A stretch of 64,000 nucleotides of DNA from JAJCYL01 sp040222875. Its GTDB lineage: Bacteria; Bacteroidota; Bacteroidia; Cytophagales; Cyclobacteriaceae. The translations under genes and the position numbers were made by a program. The first letter of the stretch is position 1. Each line of letters opens with the position of its first letter. Under the pieces are notes generated by a model. The model did no database searches and was not told where the DNA came from. It saw nothing but the letters and a program-made list of their open reading frames with translations. This document shows, piece after piece, positions 45,401 through 55,204 of this stretch. The stretch covers positions 1 to 64,000 of the forward strand of contig JAVKCG010000034.1 in the NCBI GenBank assembly GCA_040222875.1, read 5' to 3'.

Positions 45401-48400
45401 GTTGAAAGATTCGTCAGCGGCTTGAAGCGTCGGTTCTTCGGTGCCAGTCACATCATTTCCAGCTGTACTTTGATCCACCCATTCGTCAACAACTCCTGAA
45501 GTTACATCACCTCCATTATTTCGAGTACCGGCATCAGCTTTAGTCCACAAAGTGAGATCAGCTGAAACACCACCTGGTGCTACAGGCAGCACTCCTATTG
45601 TGAATGGCTCTCCATCATTAAACATGATATTTGAGAAACTGGCGGTAGTACCGTCGTAGCTGTCGTAAGGTTCAACTCTCAGGGTACCTGTAGTGAAATC
45701 ACCATCAAGGTCTTCATCAATTACGATGGCCATCACTGCTGTAGATGCCGGTTGATTCGTTGTATTGCTTAAGTCAAATGATAGATCGATATTTCCCGGT
45801 GTATTGCTAACGTAGGCCTTCCACTCTAAATCTAAGATGTCCGTTAGTTCAGCAGGCGTTCCTCCCGTGGCATTGAATGTTGGCGTTGTTACACCGTTAC
45901 TACCCCACACCACAAAGCTTCTATCAACCGCAAAAGATGACTTGCTGCCAGTTAAAATTGCACCAGTCGCAATGTTCTGATTCACACTTCTTGATTGCAA
46001 CTGGATCAGCCCTGAGCCATCATCCCTACCAATACCAGCAATGTCGTTATCGTAAACTGTTTCAGTTGAACCTGGGAATATGGTTTCTGCTATTGAATTC
46101 AGGTAATCCTGATCCTGGAACAGTGTAATGCCGTATTTAATGCCAAGGTAACTATCAACCCGTTGACGTTCTGTTGCCGTCAAGTCCATTGGATAAATTA
46201 TTACCTCACCAATCTCACCAATAAACCTGGATGAAGACGAGAACCCGCCATCCGTGAGGTTATCAATATCCTGGCCGATTATGAAAGTTCCATCAGTCAA
46301 TCCTGTATTAAGTGTGACATCTGTACCAGATGTTGTAGCTAATGACTGATTGTTCACAAGAATTTCGGTGTCGTCATTGCCATCAACATATCTCGTGTTT
46401 ACAATTCTGGGAATGCCATCTCTAATTTCTGTTGCTGTTGTCGTTTGTAATGTATTGTTGAACTGATCAATTGAGCCATCTGCCTCCAGAAGTAAGCGAA
46501 TGTCGTTATCCGAATCAGCATCATCCATGTAAGAAAAGATGGTTTGATCCTGAGATTGATTAGAAGTTTGTGATACTACAAATGCATCAATTTCAGAATT
46601 AGGGAAATTGGAGAATCCGGTGAAACCGAGATAGTCTGTTGCATCAGCAAAATTAATTGATGGGTTACCATTAAAATCGGAGTCAGAAAGTGTTATTTCG
46701 GGATTCGACCCTGTTGTCGATAATTGGCCACCAGCATCCAAATCCAAAACCCAACCATTGGTACTTTGATCTATCCATTGTGATACCTGATTGCTACCGT
46801 TGTAGGTAACATCTGTATCGGCCTTAGTCCATACCAAAACACCCGCTACACCACCAGGAGCTGCCGGGGGCACATTAATCAGTGGGCAGTCTAAATTTGC
46901 CGCTGGTGGCAGAGATGTAGTTTCGAAACCGCCGGAGCCACCAGCTGCCACACCCGCACCTGCACCTGATGCACCCGCTGCACCACCTACAACTGAAACA
47001 GTCGGTAAAACAGAAACGATGCCGCCTCGACGGATAATAACAATCTCTCCACCAGAGCCACCACCGCCACCAGCATCATTACCATTGCTGGTAGTAGAAC
47101 CGTCGCCTCCCTCAGAAGTTAAGGTTAGGCCATTTAAGTCTTCAGTATCAGTAACTATAATGACAGAACCACCTGCGCCACCGCCGCCTGCGCCCTCCTC
47201 AGTTTGAGTAGCACCATCTTGTCCGTTTGCAGTTATACCACCTGTTCCGGTAATGCTATTTGCTCTGAGAATTACGATACCTCCGCCCGGCTGGCCACTA
47301 GCGGCTACTTGTGTAAAGCCTCCCTCATCATCAATACCACCAGAACCCCCACCGCCACCGAGGAAGGCCCTTGCGCCATTTTCAATATCTTTCGCTCCGC
47401 CACCGATACCCTGATTAGAAAACTCGTTATCTGGGTTTGTAGGGTTACCTAATTCTGTTATTTCACCATCATTGGGGTATGAGCCTGTACCGCCAGGATT
47501 ACCAGCACCACCTCCACCACCACTACCATCATAACGCCCCGCACCACCAGCATTGCCTGGGCCACCATGCCCCCTATCCGCAAAGTAGGTCATAGTATAT
47601 GGAGAGGTACCTAAATCACTGGTTACATCCAGCGTGGCAGAAGAACCCGGATAGCCAGGTGACTCTGCACCAGGCAATGTTGCACCTACTAACGAACCAC
47701 CTAACACCGGTGCTTCATCGTATCCATGTGTCTGACTCGGTGTTCCGGCATAACCTTCACCACGGTAGCCAACCTCTGGGCTTTCATTATCTGGCCGTAC
47801 GTCTGCTGTGGTTCTCAATCCGCCCCTGAACCCCATGCCATCAACATCTATTGTTCCGTTGAGGGTTAAACTTGTGAATGCATCCATGACAATTATACCA
47901 CCAGTTCTACCATTCCACGGTGCTGCATTAACCGAAGCTCCACCATTGATGGTTACATTAAGGTGATTGGCTACCCTCACCAATTGAAAGGTTTGTCGGC
48001 CTAAGTCCGAACTAAAATTCGCTTGGGTAACCTCATGGTTATAAGTATTAACTACCGGATTTTTTACCAGGATAGTACCACCGGATCCAGTATTATATCC
48101 ACTGGCATCGGTTACAACAACGAACTCATATTGACCAGCTGTAAAGTCTTCAGTTTCTACGAAGCCAGCCCTGTCATTACCACCCGAACCATCACCGTAA
48201 GAGTTATTTAATCTATCATCCGGAAGAGTACTGTTTATTTCCACACCCTGCATTTGAATCAATAGAAGTAAATCTCCATCTGAGATGCCGTTTCCAGGAA
48301 CGCCAGTTCCAGTTCGCATTGGGCCTAATGTGATTGTTTGTGTACCGGACAAAGCATCTGCACCACCAGGGAAGTAGTCATTCAAAATGACGTCAGAAGT

Positions 48401-51400
48401 TACAGTAATGTCACTTGAACCCGCCACACAGTTACAATCGAAATCGCCAGATGACCCTCCGCCAGCAGCTGTACCTGAACCTTGCAGGGTGAAAGTGTAA
48501 GGGTTTTCGTCGGAGTCATCATTATCGATACTAACCGTAACCTGATGAACACCGGCAGCCGTAGGTGCGAATTGTACCTGGAAAGTCGTGGTGCCACCGG
48601 AGGCTGTTACTGGTGTGGACGGTTGGGTAGTAACTGAAAAATGTGTTGTTGCTCCGGATAGTGCAACAATAGGCCCACCTGTTAAATTCAAATCGGCACT
48701 TCCTGCATTTGTAATAGTAAATGTATGTGTGTCTGAATTGTCAACATCTACGCTTCCAAAGTTGGTATCATCTGATACCGAAGGTGTTGTATCTCCGTTT
48801 GGTATTTCTGTTGAACTCCCTTCAACTAACATCTCAGGAATGATAGCACCAGTACCACTTATATCAAATGTGTATGGGTCTTCATCGGTATCATTATTTT
48901 CTATAGATACCGTTGCGGTTACAGTACCAACTGCACTCGGATCAAAAGTAATCTCAAAATCAACACTGCTGTTAGCCCCGACAGGAGATGTGGCCTGGCT
49001 GGTTACTGTAAAATCTGATGAGCCACTTAATGCAATCACAGGGCTGCCGTCCAAAATCAAATCAGCCCCGCCTGTATTATTAATGGTGAAAGTTCTAACT
49101 ATCGTTTGACTGCCAGTATCAGTGGTGCCGAAATCAGTGTGATCTGCTGCATCCGGGGTGATGTCTCCATCCGTTATTTCAACGTTATTCCCCTCAACGC
49201 TCATTTCCTGAATGGTAATGTATGAGAAATAATCTCCATCGCTTAAATCCAAATCGACTGTCCATGTTGATCCACCGTCTGTAAGGGGAGTTACAGTACC
49301 GCCTGTACCAAGCGCAGGGTCATTATGAACATAGATTGCATTGATGGAGGCAGGTACGTCCGCCTGATTAATAGTTAAAGTGACAGTGCCCACATCGTTC
49401 GTCTCTTCTACTTTCCAAATCCTCGCTATTCCGTTATTGATAATCCCGTTGTAATCACCTGTAAGTGCTGTGGCTGCTCCTCCGTTTGTACCCCATAATA
49501 GAAAATCTCCACTTGCCTGCGCTTGTGCATTGGACACTTGTAGTATGGCTGAAGCGTTAACACTTTGAGAAGTTGTTTGGGTTAAAGCCTGGTCAATATC
49601 TGACCCAATGCCTGCGATATCATTGTCAAAAGTGGCATCAGGTGCGTAAAGCACCGTGGCGCCGTTGGCCAGTGTATAACCGGTTGATGAAATATCCAGG
49701 GTTATACCATACTTAATGGCCAGATAAGACTCCACATCCCTCCGATCAGCAGCCGATAGTTCACTTGCGTATAAAATCACCTCGGCCACGGTGCCAACTA
49801 ATTCTTCTCCACCTGCAAAGCCCCCTCCAACTTCATTATCAGTTTCCTGACCAAGAACAACAAGGCCATCATTCTGAATGGTGGCTGTATTTTCATTAAA
49901 AGTTGATGTACCGGCTAAAGTACCATTTTGGAAAACATTTAAGCCATCAGAAACTTCATCAAAGTCAATGGCCATTACTTGTGGTATACCATTCACGAAA
50001 TCAACCCCAATGTCATTCTGATCGGCATGGATATCGACTTCCAGGGCATTCAATTCTGCAATTACAACTTCGTCAGTTGTCCCAACAGCGTAAGAAAACA
50101 GACCTCCAAAGTTTGTTGCTGTGCTAAACTCAACTGCGAAAAAGGTAAAGGCATCAGGTGGCATTATTGAATAGTTCTCCACAGCTATATAGTCATCATC
50201 GAACTCTAAAGCCGGATTACTATTGATGGATGTTTCCCTAAATGTGGGGCCACCTTCACCCACTCCAAGTGGTTGTGTGAGAATTGTCCCGTTGATTGAC
50301 TGATCTGTCCAATTGTCCACTTCCTGGCCCTCTGTAGCAAGGCTACCAGTGTTGTCAGCATCCGCATCAGCTCTCAACCAGAGGTTCAAATCCGTTAAGA
50401 CTGCCCCAGGTGATTGAAGGTTTGTACCTCTTATTGTAAACGTATAGGGGCTTTCATCGGAGTCATCGTTTGTTACGGTCACAGTAGAAGTAAACTGGCC
50501 GGAACCTGAAGGTGTAAAAGTGATTTCAAAGGTTGTAGTACCGCCTGTAGCGGCTACTGTTGTTGCCGGCTGAGAAGTAACACTGAAATCGGTGGTGTTG
50601 CTAACCGAAGCGGCATTTGAGCCTAACGTCAGGGTTGCCGTACCGTCATTCACTACCGTAAAAGTGGTTGCAATACTTGTTTTGGTGTCACCAAAATCGG
50701 TATCATCAACAGCTGTTGGGGTTGCATCCCCGTTTACAATTTCAACGCTGTTTCCTTCAATGCTCATTTCCGGCAGATTGGCTCCCGTTCCTTGAATGGC
50801 GTAGTCGAAAGCTGTTTCATCCGTATCGTCTGAATTTATTGTGATGGTTGCATCCCTCGCACCTAAAGCACTTGGATTGAATGTGACGTCGAATGTAGTA
50901 GTGCCGCCACCTGCCGCTACTGGACTTGTGGGAGATGAAGTAACTGAAAAGTCTGCCGCTTCACTACCAGAAATATTGACACTTGATATTGAGAGAGCCA
51001 CATTACCGCTATTGGTAATAGTAAAAGTGTTGGTCACAGAGCCGGCCGCTATATCTGCTTGCCCAAAATCAGTATCGTCGCCTGCATCAGGAGTAGCATC
51101 GCCATCCACAATATTTGTGGCATTGCCGGAAACCGCAATTTCCGGAAAACCTATGAAACTAAAATAGCTAGTAGCATCGTCAGTGAAGGCTACATCCACG
51201 GTAAAAGGTGAGCCTCCTGTTAGTGCAATTACTTGCTCAGGTGAACTTAGATCAGAATCGTTATCTACAATGATATGAGTAACCCCGGTTGGTAAATTAG
51301 CTCCATCAATAGTTAATGTAACTGTACCAACATCACCGGTTTGAACAACCTTCCAGATTCTTGCACTACCGTTATTCGTACCATCAGTAGTTCCATTGTT

Positions 51401-54400
51401 ATAGTCACCGGTTAATGCTGTACCCGTTCCACCATTAGTACCCCAAACCAAGAATTCTTCATCGCCAAGGTCGGTTGCAGAACCAATCGTTAAAACCCCA
51501 TTACCACTTTCACTTAATGAGGATGTTTGATTCAACTCCTGCGAATCGTCCTGGCCAACGCCAGCAATGTCATTGTCAAAAGTGGCATCTTGTGGATAGA
51601 TATCCGTTCCACTGATTGTATAACCGAAAGTACCCATATCAAGGGTTAAACCGTATTTAATGGCCAAATAAGTTTCAACATCTCTACGGTCGGCATCAGT
51701 CAATCGACTGCTGTAACTTATTACTTCTGCAATTCCACCATCATAGTTATTATCATCTAATAGGTTATCTCCTAATCTATAAGGCTCATCCGACAAATTT
51801 GAAAATGTGTTGAATAAAGTAGGATTGATAGTTGCCCCATTAAAGAATATATCATGGAACGTTGGAGTTCCATCATCGTCATGCACACTCAAAACAAATG
51901 GCTCATTTGCAGTTGATAATTGAGCTCCTGTATAGGCGCTTCTGTAACTGCCACCACCTTCATCCACACCATGAATAATCACGTCACCACCAACTACACC
52001 ATCAGTCTGTGTTCCTATCCATAATCCACTAAAATCAGCGGCTTGAAAACCCACTGCAAATCCATTGGCACTACCATCAACATCAACATCAGGTTGAAGA
52101 ACAAGAAAATATTCGTTTGTATAAAAGCCTGCACCCCCATCTAGTTCTGCTGTACCGTTAAAGTCTACTGCTGGATTTCCATTGATCTCCGATGCAATTA
52201 ATGTCGCATCTGAACCGCTAGTGGCGTCGTTTCCGTTGCCACTTTGGTCTTGCCATTCGTCCATAGTTCCTGAGGTCACGACACCACCATTGTTTTCAGT
52301 ACCGGCATTAGCCTTAAGCCATAAAGAAAGACCACTTGATTTATCACCAGGAGCAATTACATCCTGCTCTACAAAGCTGAAATAATCACCGTCTGCCAAA
52401 TTCACTGACACTGACCATGTAGATCCGCCATCCGTTAAACTTGTTAAGCTACCTCCTGTTCCAAGAGTAGGATCTCCATTTATCACATAAATGCTACTAA
52501 CATTTGCTGGTAAGTCTGTCTTGTCAACTGTTATGGTAACATTGCCAACATCCCCTGTTTCCTCAGCATGCCAAATTCTTGCGCTTCCAGTATTTGTTTG
52601 CCCATTGTAATCTCCGGTTTGATCTGTTGAAACACCTCCATTATGTCCCCATACCAGAAACTCGCCATCTGCTAAATCTGTGGCACTACCAACCGAAATT
52701 ATTGATGTGCTATTCTCACTTTGAGAACTTATCTGATTAAGTTCTTGTGAATCATCTTGTCCAATTCCAGCAATATCATTATCAAATGTTGCATCAGATG
52801 AATAAATATCAGTGCCATTGATAGTATAACCTGTTGTCGAGATGTCGAGTGTTATCCCATACTTAATGGCCAGGTAGCTTTCTACATTTCTTCTTGCACT
52901 TGCCGTAAGTTCTGAATCAAACAATATTATTTCTGTAACAAATCCTGAAATATCACTGGTACCACCAAAGCCTCCATTCGTTTCGTTATCTGCCTCTTGC
53001 CCAATTACAAATGCACCATCATTAGCCAACGAAGCAATCGCATTAAAGGTGGTAGTAACAGCTGTACCCCCATTCTGAAAAACATTGCCTTGATCATCAC
53101 TTGTATTCCAATCCGCTACAAGCACCTGGGGAAAACCATCTGTAAAATCGATACTCCCCATATCATTCTGATCCCCATTAATTTCAAAATTCAGGTCATT
53201 CAAAGTAGAGATTGCTACTTCATCTGTACCATTAACATTGTATGTTACTATAGCACTTGTTGCCGCCTCAGTGGTGGATTGAACACTAAAAAATGTGAAT
53301 GCATTGGCTGGCATTATGGGATAATCTTCAAAAACGAAGTAGTCATCGATGAATTCTAGGGCAGGATTGCCATTGACTGCGCTTTCCCTGAAAGTTGGAC
53401 CACCCTCTGCAATTGCAAAAGATTGTGTAAACTCCGAAGCATTGGCTGACTGATCCGTCCAACTGTCAACTTCTTCTCCTTCTGAAGCAAGACTGCCAGA
53501 ATTATCAGCATCCGCATCAGCTTTTAACCATAGGTTCAAACCAGTAATCTCATTACCTGGGCTAATAGTTTCAACAAAGCTGAAATAATCACCATCTGAG
53601 AAGTTTACATTCACGGTCCAAACGGCACCACCATCCACTAATGCTGTCAGGGTACCACCTGTACCAAGTGCAGCATCGGCATTTTTAACATATATCTGAT
53701 TGACGGTTCCCGGTAAATCTGTCTTGTTTATGGTAAGGGTTATTGTTCCAACATCACCAGTCTCTTCTACTTTCCAAATTCTTGCGCTACCATTATTAGT
53801 TCTTCCAAAATAGTCTCCTGTCTGACTTGCGGAAGTGCTGCCGTTGTTACCCAAAATGAGGAATTCGCCATCGGTTTGATCGCTAGGGCTTCCAATAGCT
53901 ATCACTGCACTAGTATTTATACTTTGAGAAGTTGTCTGATTAAAACCCTGAGAATCATCCTGACCAATTCCAACTATGTCGTTGTCAAAGGTCGCATCTA
54001 CTGCATAAAGAGTCGTAGCGCCAAGCGTATAACCTTCGGATGAAATGTCAAGTGAAATACCATATTTTAAGGCCAGATATGATTCTACATCTCTTTGATC
54101 GCTGGCATTCAAATTGTTGTCATAAACAATAATTTCAGCAATATCTCCGTCTAGTGTGAACCCAGTTCCATTCGTTCTTGCACCTATCAGCACATTTGTA
54201 GTCTCAGTTCCTGTGCCAATTGCTCCTCCAGAGATTTCTGAACCCCCATCTACATATGTATCAACTCCAGTTCCACCTTCAGTTATTGATGATGCCAGAC
54301 TCCAATTTCCTGTTACAGTTGCGGTTGATGCATGGTTTGCTCCCCTGTTTCTTACTACAAATTCATTCCCACTTACATAATATTGATATTGCCTCGTATC

Positions 54401-54838
54401 TCCTGTTCCAGATAGAGCTCTTGAAAACAGGGTCCCTTGCTCATTAACAACAACATTATAAATGATAAAAACAGACCAATCATCGGTATCTGGATCGAAA
54501 TCAAGAACGTCACCTAAATCAAGGAAATCATCAGTTCCGGCAGTTGAAAAAGATATTGCCGGATAACCATTTACCTGATTAGTATTGAAGGTCGGTCTGG
54601 CGGCAGCGGTTCCTTGCGAAGCATCCAGGTTATTTGCTGTTTGGTCACGCCAGTCGTCTACACCATCGCCGTCTTCAGCAGCAGTTCCATCAGCTTCTTC
54701 TACGTTGGCATCAGCTTTAAGCCAGAGATTAAGGTTGCCGCCGTCCACATCGCCGGGGGCTTGGGCGGATGATTTAACGTTGACTAAACATGCGATCAAG
54801 CACAGTAGCCCCGAAATCTTCCCAAATGAATTTTTCAT
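42440..54838 (-). CDS. giant (4132 aa) T9SS-secreted multidomain adhesin-like protein
   Basis: Signal peptide MKNSFGKISGLLCLIACLVN..SSAQ. Seven concanavalin/LamG-like jellyroll modules begin at about residues 33, 432, 835, 1483, 2665, 3094 and 3520. Each starts L.LWLKADA and has VDSWTDQS, then VESYLAIKYGITLD, then DATFDNDIAGIGQDDSQ and ARIWKVEETGDVG (I believe the latter part is DUF8202). Four choice-of-anchor-D-like Ig domains lie at about 1231, 1355, 1875 and 2000 (EGNSVEIVNGD..DFG; TTFEITFTPSG). A Gly-rich section at about 2150-2650 includes GGGGGAGNPGGTG. A LPIELIFFAGES module and sorting domain (MTLYPNPANDHLNVSFNQAL to the C-terminus) end the protein. It should be exported by T9SS and act in adhesion or glycan binding; ligands unknown. 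Its stop lies 2 bp from that of the convergent acetyltransferase gene. Confidence 0.9.
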   Translation of the reverse strand: MKNSFGKISGLLCLIACLVNVKSSAQAPGDVDGGNLNLWLKADANVEEADGTAAEDGDGVDDWRDQTANNLDASQGTAAARPTFNTNQVNGYPAISFSTAGTDDFLDLGDVLDFDPDTDDWSVFIIYNVVVNEQGTLFSRALSGTGDTRQYQYYVSGNEFVVRNRGANHASTATVTGNWSLASSITEGGTGVDTYVDGGSEISGGAIGTGTETTNVLIGARTNGTGFTLDGDIAEIIVYDNNLNASDQRDVESYLALKYGISLDISSEGYTLGATTLYAVDATFDNDIVGIGQDDSQGFNQTTSQSINTSAVIAIGSPSDQTDGEFLILGNNGSTSASQTGDYFGRTNNGSARIWKVEETGDVGTITLTINKTDLPGTVNQIYVKNADAALGTGGTLTALVDGGAVWTVNVNFSDGDYFSFVETISPGNEITGLNLWLKADADADNSGSLASEGEEVDSWTDQSANASEFTQSFAIAEGGPTFRESAVNGNPALEFIDDYFVFEDYPIMPANAFTFFSVQSTTEAATSAIVTYNVNGTDEVAISTLNDLNFEINGDQNDMGSIDFTDGFPQVLVADWNTSDDQGNVFQNGGTAVTTTFNAIASLANDGAFVIGQEADNETNGGFGGTSDISGFVTEIILFDSELTASARRNVESYLAIKYGITLDISTTGYTINGTDIYSSDATFDNDIAGIGQDDSQELNQISSQSENSTSIISVGSATDLADGEFLVWGHNGGVSTDQTGDYNGQTNTGSARIWHAEETGDVGNVTITVDKTDLPANVSSIYVINGDPTLGTGGSLTSLTDGGSTWSVSVNLADGDYFSFVEQDVIAPGDKSSGLSLWLKANAGTENNGGVVTSGTMDEWQDQSGNGNDATSGSDATLIASEINGNPAVDFNGTAELDGGAGFYTNEYFLVLQPDVDVDGSANGFAVGFQAADFSGLWIGTQTDGVVGGDVIIHGVDEGGGSYRSAYTGAQLSTANEPFVLSVHDDDGTPTFHDIFFNGATINPTLFNTFSNLSDEPYRLGDNLLDDNNYDGGIAEVISYSSRLTDADRRDVETYLAIKYGLTLDMGTFGYTISGTDIYPQDATFDNDIAGVGQDDSQELNQTSSLSESGNGVLTIGSATDLGDEEFLVWGTNGGTGTALTGDYNNGTTDGTNNGSARIWKVVQTGDVGTVTLTIDGANLPTGVTHIIVDNDSDLSSPEQVIALTGGSPFTVDVAFTDDATSYFSFIGFPEIAVSGNATNIVDGDATPDAGDDTDFGQADIAAGSVTNTFTITNSGNVALSISSVNISGSEAADFSVTSSPTSPVAAGGGTTTFDVTFNPSALGARDATITINSDDTDETAFDYAIQGTGANLPEMSIEGNSVEIVNGDATPTAVDDTDFGDTKTSIATTFTVVNDGTATLTLGSNAASVSNTTDFSVTSQPATTVAATGGTTTFEITFTPSGSGQFTSTVTVTNDDSDESPYTFTIRGTNLQSPGAVLTDLNLWLRADADADNTGSLATEGQEVDNWTDQSINGTILTQPLGVGEGGPTFRETSINSNPALEFDDDYIAVENYSIMPPDAFTFFAVEFSTATNFGGLFSYAVGTTDEVVIAELNALEVDIHADQNDIGVDFVNGIPQVMAIDFDEVSDGLNVFQNGTLAGTSTFNENTATIQNDGLVVLGQETDNEVGGGFAGGEELVGTVAEVILYASELSAADRRDVESYLAIKYGITLDISSTGYTLANGATVLYAPDATFDNDIAGIGSDIDQALTQTTSQSVNASAILQVSNAQAQASGDFLLWGTNGGAATALTGDYNGIINNGIARIWKVEETNDVGTVTLTINQADVPASINAIYVHNDPALGTGGTVTPLTDGGSTWTVDLDLSDGDYFSYITIQEMSVEGNNVEITDGDITPDAADHTDFGTTDTGSQTIVRTFTINNTGGADLILDGSPVIALSGSSDFTVTSQATSPVGANSSVDFEITFDPSAVGTVTATVSIENNDTDEDPYTFDISGTGAIIPEMLVEGSSTEIPNGDTTPSVSDDTNFGSVDVDNSDTHTFTITNAGSADLNLTGGPIVALSGATTHFSVTTQPSTPVTASGGTTTFQVQFAPTAAGVHQVTVSIDNDDSDENPYTFTLQGSGTAAGGGSSGDFDCNCVAGSSDITVTSDVILNDYFPGGADALSGTQTITLGPMRTGTGVPGNGISDGDLLLLIQMQGVEINSTLPDDRLNNSYGDGSGGNDRAGFVETEDFTAGQYEFVVVTDASGYNTGSGGTILVKNPVVNTYNHEVTQANFSSDLGRQTFQLVRVANHLNVTINGGASVNAAPWNGRTGGIIVMDAFTSLTLNGTIDVDGMGFRGGLRTTADVRPDNESPEVGYRGEGYAGTPSQTHGYDEAPVLGGSLVGATLPGAESPGYPGSSATLDVTSDLGTSPYTMTYFADRGHGGPGNAGGAGRYDGSGGGGGAGNPGGTGSYPNDGEITELGNPTNPDNEFSNQGIGGGAKDIENGARAFLGGGGGSGGIDDEGGFTQVAASGQPGGGIVILRANSITGTGGITANGQDGATQTEEGAGGGGAGGSVIIVTDTEDLNGLTLTSEGGDGSTTSNGNDAGGGGGSGGEIVIIRRGGIVSVLPTVSVVGGAAGASGAGAGVAAGGSGGFETTSLPPAANLDCPLINVPPAAPGGVAGVLVWTKADTDVTYNGSNQVSQWIDQSTNGWVLDLDAGGQLSTTGSNPEITLSDSDFNGNPSINFADATDYLGFTGFSNFPNSEIDAFVVSQTSNQSQDQTIFSYMDDADSDNDIRLLLEADGSIDQFNNTLQTTTATEIRDGIPRIVNTRYVDGNDDTEILVNNQSLATTSGTDVTLNTGLTDGTFIIGQDIDNLTDGGFSSSSRFIGEIGEVIIYPMDLTATERQRVDSYLGIKYGITLFQDQDYLNSIAETIFPGSTETVYDNDIAGIGRDDGSGLIQLQSRSVNQNIATGAILTGSKSSFAVDRSFVVWGSNGVTTPTFNATGGTPAELTDILDLEWKAYVSNTPGNIDLSFDLSNTTNQPASTAVMAIVIDEDLDGDFTTGTLRVEPYDSYDGTTASFSNIMFNDGEPFTIGVLPVAPGGVSADLTLWTKADAGTRNNGGDVTSGVVDEWVDQSTAGNDVTGTEEPTLQAADESFNFNPFLDFTAQGHLFGSNPMNTNSDGSTFLIGSNTSLTAGDVGVGFGAAATDPSLGTSGSDLRFVDDNSTPQGVSHSVALTADMTHLLGVTWINGTDQTTNLRLDGDGDNFTTMDISSDQAVHIGAEANSGSNRWDGNIAEVVVYTDDLTANELQRVESYLAIKYGITLDQSTSRDYVASNSAVIFPASSSNPDFITYSNDIAGIGRDDQSTLSQTQSKSINSDAIMTITNGNDPANPASFTNNFTFVAWGNDNDDNGTIEEVSSDLPSNVTARLDREWRASVTGTPGDLTLQFDLSGITGVGSDFSARTVADFKVLVDADGDFTDGFVQSFDATSFDSGTEIVTITGVTLGDNDIFTLSTAIPAKGPGGVTSGLQLWLRADMGAFQDLAASSDADTDGQNVLRWDDQVSSQQYTNDVFGNVSNAIPTYRTDVEGFNFNPAIQFNNDGTENDYLANATSNIWGSELSFFSVFQTNDTGGTMFSYDDDSSEPDEFAVNSTEALSFELSEGNTGSDYTDQNLSDNRTHIMALDWDEATDVYNLYIDGASEGSNPGSLTSDAIPDGGVAVIGQNVNDITTGGGQDGGFISGDGYDDFIGEFVVYDQVLTASERQRVETYLGLKYGIWLNNGNPDHVSSSGTVIFPGGNGSFDNDIAGIGRDDLSDLIQMTSKSNENSSILTVQKNTDFNADEQFVVWAHNGASVGSSVTTNLPSGIESRMGRVWQFDLTNSPTGTVDITLDLTGTSSIDTDDLRLLFDANNPSMTNSTIIDPTVVDNGDGTYTFTGIALSNFSDGGYFTLGSNDPSTPLPIELIFFAGESTDRGVQLKWATATEVNNDFFTIERSTDILNFEEIVTVSGAGNSQERLDYSYLDMSPIPGIGYYRLKQTDFDGTTSYSKVIVVTTASVGDLNMTLYPNPANDHLNVSFNQALNVDFMTVRVIPLTGKDYGEFRFENPGQISIPLSTYADGVYIAEVKIGSLVWRRRFVKRD

Positions 54839-55204
54839 ATAATTAAACCTGTCTAATCTACAGAGCGATGTCCCAACTTAGCCCAACACAAAAATATCAA
54901 GACCAAGCGTATTTCCTGACTAAAGCTACATACTTCGATCAAACAATGGCTTTTATCGACAAATCAATGATAGACGGTCATATATTAAGAATTATTACGA
55001 GGTTGGGCGAGGATAATAATCTGGTCACTTCGAGATATCAATACCATATGTTATCAGAATCCTAGTTTTACCTCATTTAGGCCTTGTTGTTTGGCAAATT
55101 ATATACTTGGCAAACCACGTCCGTACACATTTTCGATTAATGCCGCCGTACACACGATAAATTTAGGTTTCTTTAAGCCCGCTAAACATTAATGATCCTT
55201 AACA
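54839..55204. other. 366-bp intergenic region with divergent promoters and two pairs of direct repeats
   Basis: This region separates the giant adhesin gene (leftward) from the DUF2891 gene (rightward) and should contain both promoters. A 65-codon frame at 54868-55065 has no recognisable features and I do not call it. Closer to the DUF2891 gene are two direct-repeat pairs, listed separately. Confidence 0.6.
55091..55154 (+). promoter_or_regulatory. paired direct repeats upstream of the DUF2891 gene
   Basis: TTGGCAAA occurs at 55091-55098 and 55107-55114 (16-bp period). CCGTACACA occurs at 55121-55129 and 55146-55154 (25-bp period). They lie 50-114 bp before the ATG at 55205. They could be tandem operator sites; this is inference from position and repetition only. 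Confidence 0.35.

Noticed and set aside
54868..55065. 65-codon frame in the intergenic region before the DUF2891 gene
   Set aside because: No recognisable motif, signal or operon context, and it lies over the presumed divergent promoters. Not supported as a gene.
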